DNA of 9,568 nt from Geodermatophilaceae bacterium (GTDB taxonomy: Bacteria > Actinomycetota > Actinomycetes > Mycobacteriales > Geodermatophilaceae). This document shows positions 6,232 through 9,568 of the stretch, in pieces. Location of the stretch: assembly GCA_013811975.1 (NCBI GenBank), contig JACCUF010000159.1:1-9568 (forward strand), written 5' to 3'. Below the pieces are notes generated by a model, which saw only the letters and a program-made list of their open reading frames with translations, was not told the origin of the DNA and searched no databases. The first letter of the stretch is position 1. The number at the start of each line of letters is the position of its first letter. Position numbers and translations under genes: made by a program.

Positions 6232-7260
6232 ATGCCGAGCAATCAGGGATCCACCGGTACCGAAGAATCCTCCAGCCGCTCCGTGCCCGGGGCGCAGGCC
6301 GACCGGCCGACCGAGCTTCCGGCAAAGGGCTGGCGGCAGGTACTCCTGCGTGGCTGGAAGGAAGCGCAGTCCGATCAGGTACCGCTACTGGCCGGCGGGG
6401 TGGCCTTCTTTGGCTTCCTGGCGCTGTTCCCTGCCCTGATCGCCACCGTTTTGCTGTACGGGCTGCTCGTCGATCCGGCGACCGTGCGGGATCAGGTCGC
6501 CTCCGTCGGCGATGTCCTTCCGGGCGAGGCCAGGGTCCTGCTCCTCGAGCAACTCGAGTCGCTGACCTCCACCTCGTCGTCGGCCTTGGGCATCGGACTG
6601 GTGATCTCGGTGGTCCTGGCCCTGTGGAGTGCCTCCGGTGGGATCGGAAACCTGATCACCGCCATCAACACCGCCTACGACGAGGAAGAGGACCGCGGGT
6701 TCATCAAGCGCAAGGCCCTGGCATTGGGGCTCACCCTGGCCGCTGTCATCTTCCTGTTCGTGATCATCGCCTTGGTCGCGGTGGCTCCTGCCGTACTGGA
6801 CTCCCTGGTTGGCTCAGGCCCGATCCGGTGGCTGCTCGAGGCCGCCCGCTGGGCGCTGCTACTCGTCCTCATCATGGCGGCCCTAGCCGTCCTATACCGA
6901 AGCTCGCCCGATCGCGACGCGCCCAAGATTCGCTGGGTCACGGTCGGCGCCGGAATCGCCACTGTGCTGTGGATCGTGGCCTCGGTCGGCTTCTCGTTGT
7001 ACGTGGACAACTTCTCCTCGTACGGCAAGACCTACGGCGCTCTCGCTGGAGTCGTCGTGCTCATGCTCTGGCTGTGGATCAGCGCGTACGCGGTGCTGCT
7101 CGGAGCGGAGATCAACGCCGAGTCCGAGCAACAGACCATCCGCGACAGCACCAAGGGGCCCAGCCAACCGCTGGGCCAGCGCGGCGCCGTCAAAGCAGAT
7201 TCGACTCCGGGCGGCGAGGAACCGGCACGAGGCGAGCGGAAGAAGGAGCACTCGTCATGA
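6232..7260 (+). CDS. YihY/BrkB-family inner-membrane protein
   Basis: A 342-residue polytopic protein of the YihY/virulence factor BrkB family (PF03631-type). Six hydrophobic helices are visible, near 53-79, 118-134, 161-187, 205-222, 236-257 and 269-292. They sit between a polar N-terminus (1-45) and a charged C-terminal tail (about 293-342) that end in the cytoplasm by the usual model. Family motifs are present: GGVAFFGFLALFPAL (55-69), WSASGGIGNLITAINTAYD (132-150), and a C-terminal block running from the YGKTYGALAG segment (264-273) to LLGAEINAE (289-297). The ATG at 6232 is preceded by AAGGAG with 6 nt spacing; a GTG at 6202 in frame lies inside the hairpin/palindrome and lacks such a site. 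Members have been discussed as transporters; older naming as ribonuclease BN is wrong for the family. With so little room after the hairpin it is probably read through from the operon upstream. Confidence 0.95.
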   Translation: MPSNQGSTGTEESSSRSVPGAQADRPTELPAKGWRQVLLRGWKEAQSDQVPLLAGGVAFFGFLALFPALIATVLLYGLLVDPATVRDQVASVGDVLPGEARVLLLEQLESLTSTSSSALGIGLVISVVLALWSASGGIGNLITAINTAYDEEEDRGFIKRKALALGLTLAAVIFLFVIIALVAVAPAVLDSLVGSGPIRWLLEAARWALLLVLIMAALAVLYRSSPDRDAPKIRWVTVGAGIATVLWIVASVGFSLYVDNFSSYGKTYGALAGVVVLMLWLWISAYAVLLGAEINAESEQQTIRDSTKGPSQPLGQRGAVKADSTPGGEEPARGERKKEHSS

Positions 7261-7317
7261 TCACGCGGCGCAGAGCGGTCGCCGGAACCGAGAGCATATT
7301 CGCATAACCTCTGGCGG

Positions 7318-8277
7318 ATGAGTGATCGTCGGGCCAGTACAGCTGATGACCTCGTACAGCAGGCGATCGACGAATTGTACTCGGTTGACCCGGACGAGTT
7401 CACCGAACGGCGTAGCGCGCTTGCGGCCCAAGCACGGACGACCGACAAGACGGTCGCCAGAGACATTGCTGCCCTGCGCAAACCGACCCGCTCCGCCTAC
7501 GCGCTGAATCGGCTCGTCCGGTCCGATCCGGAGGTCGCGGCGAGGCTGGCCGAGCTCGGCGACGACCTCCGTTCGGCCCAGGAGTCCTTGGACGGCGCGC
7601 GAATGCGGGAGCTGTCGACGCTGCGTCGGGGGATGGTCGAAGAGTTGGCCGATCAAGCGTTCCGGGCCACCGGCCAGCCAGCGTCGGCGGCGGGCCTGCG
7701 CGAAGAGGTGGTGTCGACGCTGAACGCTGCCGTGGCAGACGACAGCGTCGTCGCGCAGCTCGGCTCGGGGACGCTCCTACGTCCGGCCCGGTGGGACGGG
7801 TTCGGGTTCGCCTCACCGCCGGAGCTCAGCGTCGTCCGGCCGCCCAGCCCGCGTCGGTCGCGCGACGAGCCGACGGCTCGGCCGACGACGGGCGCCGGCA
7901 AGTCGGACAGCCACAAGGGCACCGGCGAGACCATAACGATCAACGGAAACAAGGCGGCCAAGGCGGCCAAGGGCGAGCGTGGGGCCGCGGAGGCGGCCGC
8001 GCAGGCCGAGGCAAGGGCCTGGGCCAGGGCAGAGGCCAAGGCCGAGGAGCGGCGCCGCCGTCAGAGTCTGGCTGACGCACAGCGGGCGGTCAAAGACACA
8101 GACTCCGCGCTGGGCAAGGCTGTGCAGGCCGAAGAAGATCAGCAGACGCGGGCCCGGCTGCTCCACGAACAACTCACCGATGCCCGGCGACGCCTCGACG
8201 AGATCCGGATCGACCTGCGCCGTGCGGAGAACCGACAGCGCAAGGCCCAGCAAGCCCTCGATCGCCTGCAGAAGTGA
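7318..8277 (+). CDS. Conserved actinobacterial protein of unknown function with C-terminal coiled coil
   Basis: A 319-residue soluble protein that I recognise as a widespread but unnamed actinobacterial family. The conserved N-terminal half (about 8-165) contains LYSVDPDEFTERRSALAAQA (20-39), ALRKPTRSAYALNRLV (52-67), a LGDDLRSAQ helix (80-88) and GFGF (161-164). A Pro/Arg/Ser-rich linker follows (about 165-210). From about 212 to 319 it is an almost uninterrupted Ala/Arg/Glu/Gln-rich coiled coil, with no signal peptide or membrane helix. It starts 57 nt after the YihY gene with no terminator between, so co-transcription is likely. The ribosome-binding site is weak (TGGCGG directly before ATG), but the family's conserved N-terminus supports this start. 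The architecture would suit a scaffold or nucleic-acid-associated protein, but no catalytic motif is visible and I assign no function. Confidence 0.88.
   Translation: MSDRRASTADDLVQQAIDELYSVDPDEFTERRSALAAQARTTDKTVARDIAALRKPTRSAYALNRLVRSDPEVAARLAELGDDLRSAQESLDGARMRELSTLRRGMVEELADQAFRATGQPASAAGLREEVVSTLNAAVADDSVVAQLGSGTLLRPARWDGFGFASPPELSVVRPPSPRRSRDEPTARPTTGAGKSDSHKGTGETITINGNKAAKAAKGERGAAEAAAQAEARAWARAEAKAEERRRRQSLADAQRAVKDTDSALGKAVQAEEDQQTRARLLHEQLTDARRRLDEIRIDLRRAENRQRKAQQALDRLQK
7951..7968 (+). repeat. Tandem 9-nt repeat in the coiled-coil gene
   Basis: AAGGCGGCC is repeated twice head to tail (7951-7959, 7960-7968), with a third degenerate unit following; it encodes the KAAKAAKGE segment where the coiled coil begins. 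It is a possible slippage site. Confidence 0.5.
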
Positions 8278-8597
8278 TCCGCGAAGGACGGCAGTCCTTG
8301 GTCCATCGCGCTGGCTGACAGTCCAGTCGCCTCGGCTTTCCGAGTTTGCCTCTTGACTCGAGGGGAGACCGAGCGCAGTCTGTGGTTACTGATCCGTGAC
8401 ATATCAACCGCGGGCAGCAAGCGGGGGCCAAAGACTGCAACGCCAGCTCCGGCCAGAGCCTCTCCGACGCCAGGTCGACGCCATCGAGCGCCTTCGACCT
8501 CGACGTCGCCGCGTACTTCGTCGCTCCCGCGCCGACTTCATTTCCGAGGGTCCGAGGCGGGCTTTGGGTATGCCGTCAGGCGCCGCGAAGATGCATA
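8278..8597. other. Intergenic stretch without a convincing gene
   Basis: About 320 nt between the coiled-coil gene and the promoter at 8598. It holds a short hairpin (8284-8299), an inverted repeat AGGTCGA (8472-8478) / TCGACCT (8494-8500), and a TTGACT (8353-8358) without a good -10 at 17 nt. Open frames here are Arg-rich, lack ribosome-binding sites and resemble no family I know. It could hold a small RNA or a decayed gene; I see no positive evidence for either. Confidence 0.5.
8284..8299 (+). terminator. Weak hairpin after the coiled-coil gene
   Basis: AAGGAC-GGCA-GTCCTT forms a 6-bp stem 6 nt after the stop codon at 8277. There is no U-tract and the stem is short, so terminator function is tentative. 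Confidence 0.35.
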
Positions 8598-8623
8598 GGT
8601 TTACGTCGTAAATTACCGGGTAC
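8598..8623 (+). promoter_or_regulatory. Sigma-B/sigma-F-type stress promoter for the 8663 gene
   Basis: GGTTT (8598-8602), a 15-nt spacer and GGGTAC (8618-8623) match the actinobacterial general-stress sigma consensus closely. The start would be near 8630, about 33 nt before the ATG. The dyad TTTACG-T-CGTAAA (8600-8612) lies in the same place relative to the -35 as the TTTAC-AAC-GTAAA dyad in the promoter at 3971. Confidence 0.75.
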
Positions 8624-8662
8624 CGTGCAAAGTTCAGCCCTCAACAGAAAGCGATCCCCCTT

Positions 8663-9226
8663 ATGAGCAGTTCCCGTAACACGCTGGTCCGTTCCTTGCA
8701 CGACCTCGGCGCAGCCGCCTGGTTTGGTGGATCACTCGCCGGCGCGATCGGGATCAATGGCGCCGCAAGCGATGTGGACGATCCGGCCGAACGCGCGAAG
8801 ATCGCCGCTGACGGCTGGGCCCGTTGGTCGCCGATCGCCGCCGGCGCAATCGGCTCGCATGTCATCGGAGGACTCGGCCTGATCCTGGCGAACCGCGGCC
8901 GCATCCGCACGCAGGCAGGCGTTACTTCCAACACCGCCTTCAAGACCGCCATCACCGGACTCGCCATGGCCACTACTGCCTACAGCGGGATCCTCGGTAC
9001 CAGGATTGCGGCTGCCGGTGACGCCTCCAGCGCCGGGGCCACGAACCCGAGTCAGGAAACCCCCAGTGCTGTGGCCGACGCCCAACGGCAGCTCAACGTT
9101 CTGCAGTGGGTCACCCCGGCGCTCACCGCGGCCATCGTGATCCTCGGTGCCCAGCAGGGTGAGCAGCAACGACCCGCGGAGCGCCTGCTGGGTGTCACGA
9201 AGAAGGCTCTGCATCGCGGCCGCTAG
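8663..9226 (+). CDS. Small four-helix membrane protein of unknown function, probably stress-induced
   Basis: A 187-residue integral membrane protein. I recognise it as a common uncharacterised actinobacterial type, but know no function. Four hydrophobic helices are visible: about 14-35 (LGAAAWFGGSLAGAIGINGAA), 56-76 (SPIAAGAIGSHVIGGLGLILA), 93-112 and 146-163 (LQWVTPALTAAIVILGAQ). They are joined by an acidic loop (DVDDPAERAK, 37-46) and a polar loop at about 116-140. The C-terminal GEQQRPAERLLG (165-176) looks like a conserved end. The ATG at 8663 starts just before the first helix; the ribosome-binding site (AGAAAG) is weak and slightly distant. It is a single-gene unit between a sigma-B-type promoter at 8598 and a strong hairpin at 9265. 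The promoter class ties it to the operon at 4078. Confidence 0.9.
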   Translation: MSSSRNTLVRSLHDLGAAAWFGGSLAGAIGINGAASDVDDPAERAKIAADGWARWSPIAAGAIGSHVIGGLGLILANRGRIRTQAGVTSNTAFKTAITGLAMATTAYSGILGTRIAAAGDASSAGATNPSQETPSAVADAQRQLNVLQWVTPALTAAIVILGAQQGEQQRPAERLLGVTKKALHRGR

Positions 9227-9264
9227 GGCACGGCTGTCTCCCGTCGGAGCCTGTCAGTAGCGTC

Positions 9265-9302
9265 GGTCGGCAGATGCTTCGGCATCGGAGCATCTGCCGG
9301 CC
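9265..9302 (+). terminator. Strong hairpin after the membrane-protein gene
   Basis: CGGCAGATGCT (9268-9278) pairs perfectly with AGCATCTGCCG (9289-9299). The stem extends through a wobble pair and two G-C pairs to 9265/9302, about 14 bp around a 10-nt loop. It begins 38 nt after the stop codon at 9226 and has no U-tract, typical of actinobacterial terminators. Confidence 0.75.
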
Positions 9303-9320
9303 TGCGTTCGAGGAGGACCG

Positions 9321-9482
9321 ATGAGGTCATCTCAGGTGACCGTCGACTGTGCCGTACCCGCTGTGATGACCCGGTTCTGGGCCTCGGCGCTGGGGTACGA
9401 CCTCAGGCGTGCGGGAAGCCCTCGCCTGAGTACTCGCGCGACTCCACCAGTACGAGCCAGTTACCCGAGTTGTCCCGCATGA
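9321..9482 (+). pseudogene. 5' remnant of a VOC (glyoxalase-fold) family gene
   Basis: An ATG at 9321 with an excellent GAGGAGGA ribosome-binding site opens a 53-codon frame ending TGA at 9480-9482. Residues 6-28 (VTVDCAVPAVMTRFW, then ASALGYDL) match the N-terminal beta-alpha unit of the VOC subfamily that begins with a 'DCADPAALARFWAAALGY'-like motif. Resemblance stops at about residue 30 (near 9405), and the remaining 23 residues are the antisense of another gene. A full protein would be about 115-140 residues, so this is a truncated, probably non-functional gene whose start and ribosome-binding site survive. Confidence 0.7.
9402..9430. repeat. Inverted repeat at the junction of the two VOC genes
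   Basis: CTCAGGCG (9402-9409) pairs perfectly with CGCCTGAG (9423-9430); GGG (9413-9415) and CCC (9419-9421) can extend the fold inside. It covers the stop codon of the minus-strand VOC gene and the point where the plus-strand VOC stub loses similarity. It may act as that gene's terminator or mark the break point. Confidence 0.5.
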
Positions 9483-9568
9483 CGGCCTCCACGCCGTACG
9501 GACGCTCGGAAGGAGGCTGGACGAAGTCGACGCCCTTGGCCGACAGTTCCTCGTAGGTCTGTTGGCAG
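9403..9568 (-). CDS. VOC family (glyoxalase-fold) protein, C-terminal part only
   Basis: The last 54 codons of a minus-strand gene that enters from the right edge and ends TGA at 9405-9403. Visible fragment residues 4-42 (TYEELSAKGVDFVQPPSERP, then YGVEAVMRDNSGNWLVLVE) are typical of the C-terminal half of the VOC superfamily: the G-V-x-F strand, a PPxExPYG turn, the RDxxGN hairpin, and a final strand ending in Glu42, the position that often binds metal. Some members are dioxygenases, glyoxalases or antibiotic-resistance proteins; the subtype cannot be told from this piece. The tail SREYSGEGFPHA is ordinary and the stop looks native, so this gene is probably intact outside the window. Confidence 0.88.
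   Translation of the reverse strand, partial: CQQTYEELSAKGVDFVQPPSERPYGVEAVMRDNSGNWLVLVESREYSGEGFPHA

Noticed and set aside
5501..6325. A 274-residue minus-strand frame opposite the DUF3618 gene.
   Set aside because: It is the shadow of a clear DUF3618 gene and runs across the hairpin and the next gene's start.
6232..7260. YihY as ribonuclease BN.
   Set aside because: This is an old misannotation of the family; the protein is a six-helix membrane protein without nuclease motifs.
5865..7307. A 480-residue plus-strand frame across DUF3618 and YihY.
   Set aside because: Arg/Pro-rich out-of-frame translation; both underlying genes match known families in another frame.
7257..7307. A 16-codon frame overlapping the YihY stop as ATGA.
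   Set aside because: Too short, no recognisable content, and the following gene starts independently.
8396..8611. Arg-rich short frames in the 8278-8662 gap.
   Set aside because: No ribosome-binding site or family resemblance, and one runs into the stress promoter.

Overview
The window is high-GC DNA with tightly packed genes, GTG/ATG starts and 4-nt stop/start overlaps. The protein families (CsoR, DUF3618, the actinobacterial holin-X family, sigma-B-type GGGTAC promoters) point to an actinomycete (Actinomycetota). I cannot name the genus from sequence alone. I see no tRNA, rRNA, CRISPR array, insertion sequence or replication origin.

Left part (1-3784, minus strand). csoR and copA are adjacent and co-oriented, separated by 1 nt, and form a copper-sensing and copper-export unit. 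Their probable promoter (TTGCGT, 17 nt, TATCAT) carries a CsoR-type operator, ATACCC-N5-GGGTAT, in its spacer and over its -10. Downstream in the same direction, after 155 nt containing small dyads, lies a cytochrome P450 whose 3' end is cut by the window edge just after the heme-binding cysteine.

Middle part (3785-8277, plus strand). A divergent promoter region holds a sigma-B/sigma-F-type promoter (GTTT-N16-GGGTAC) that leads into three genes joined by 4-nt overlaps. These are a Tyr-Pro-repeat / LEA-like protein with a membrane segment, a two-helix holin-X family protein, and a DUF3618 protein with a membrane segment and a LEA-like tail. They look like an envelope-associated general-stress operon. 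A strong hairpin and a 14-nt palindrome separate them from a YihY/BrkB-family six-helix membrane protein. That gene is followed by a conserved actinobacterial protein of unknown function with a long C-terminal coiled coil.

Right part (8278-9568). A 385-nt gap has no convincing gene, but its right end carries a second sigma-B-type promoter (GTTT-N15-GGGTAC). This promoter shares a TTTAC-N3-GTAAA dyad with the first one and precedes a small four-helix membrane protein of unknown function, which ends at a strong hairpin. The right edge holds the 5' stub of one VOC (glyoxalase-fold) gene, which runs into the 3' end of a different VOC gene on the opposite strand. This looks like a deletion or rearrangement scar.

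The most interesting theme is a stress regulon read from the promoters. Two separate transcription units share the same promoter class and the same embedded dyad, and their products are uncharacterised membrane or LEA-like proteins.
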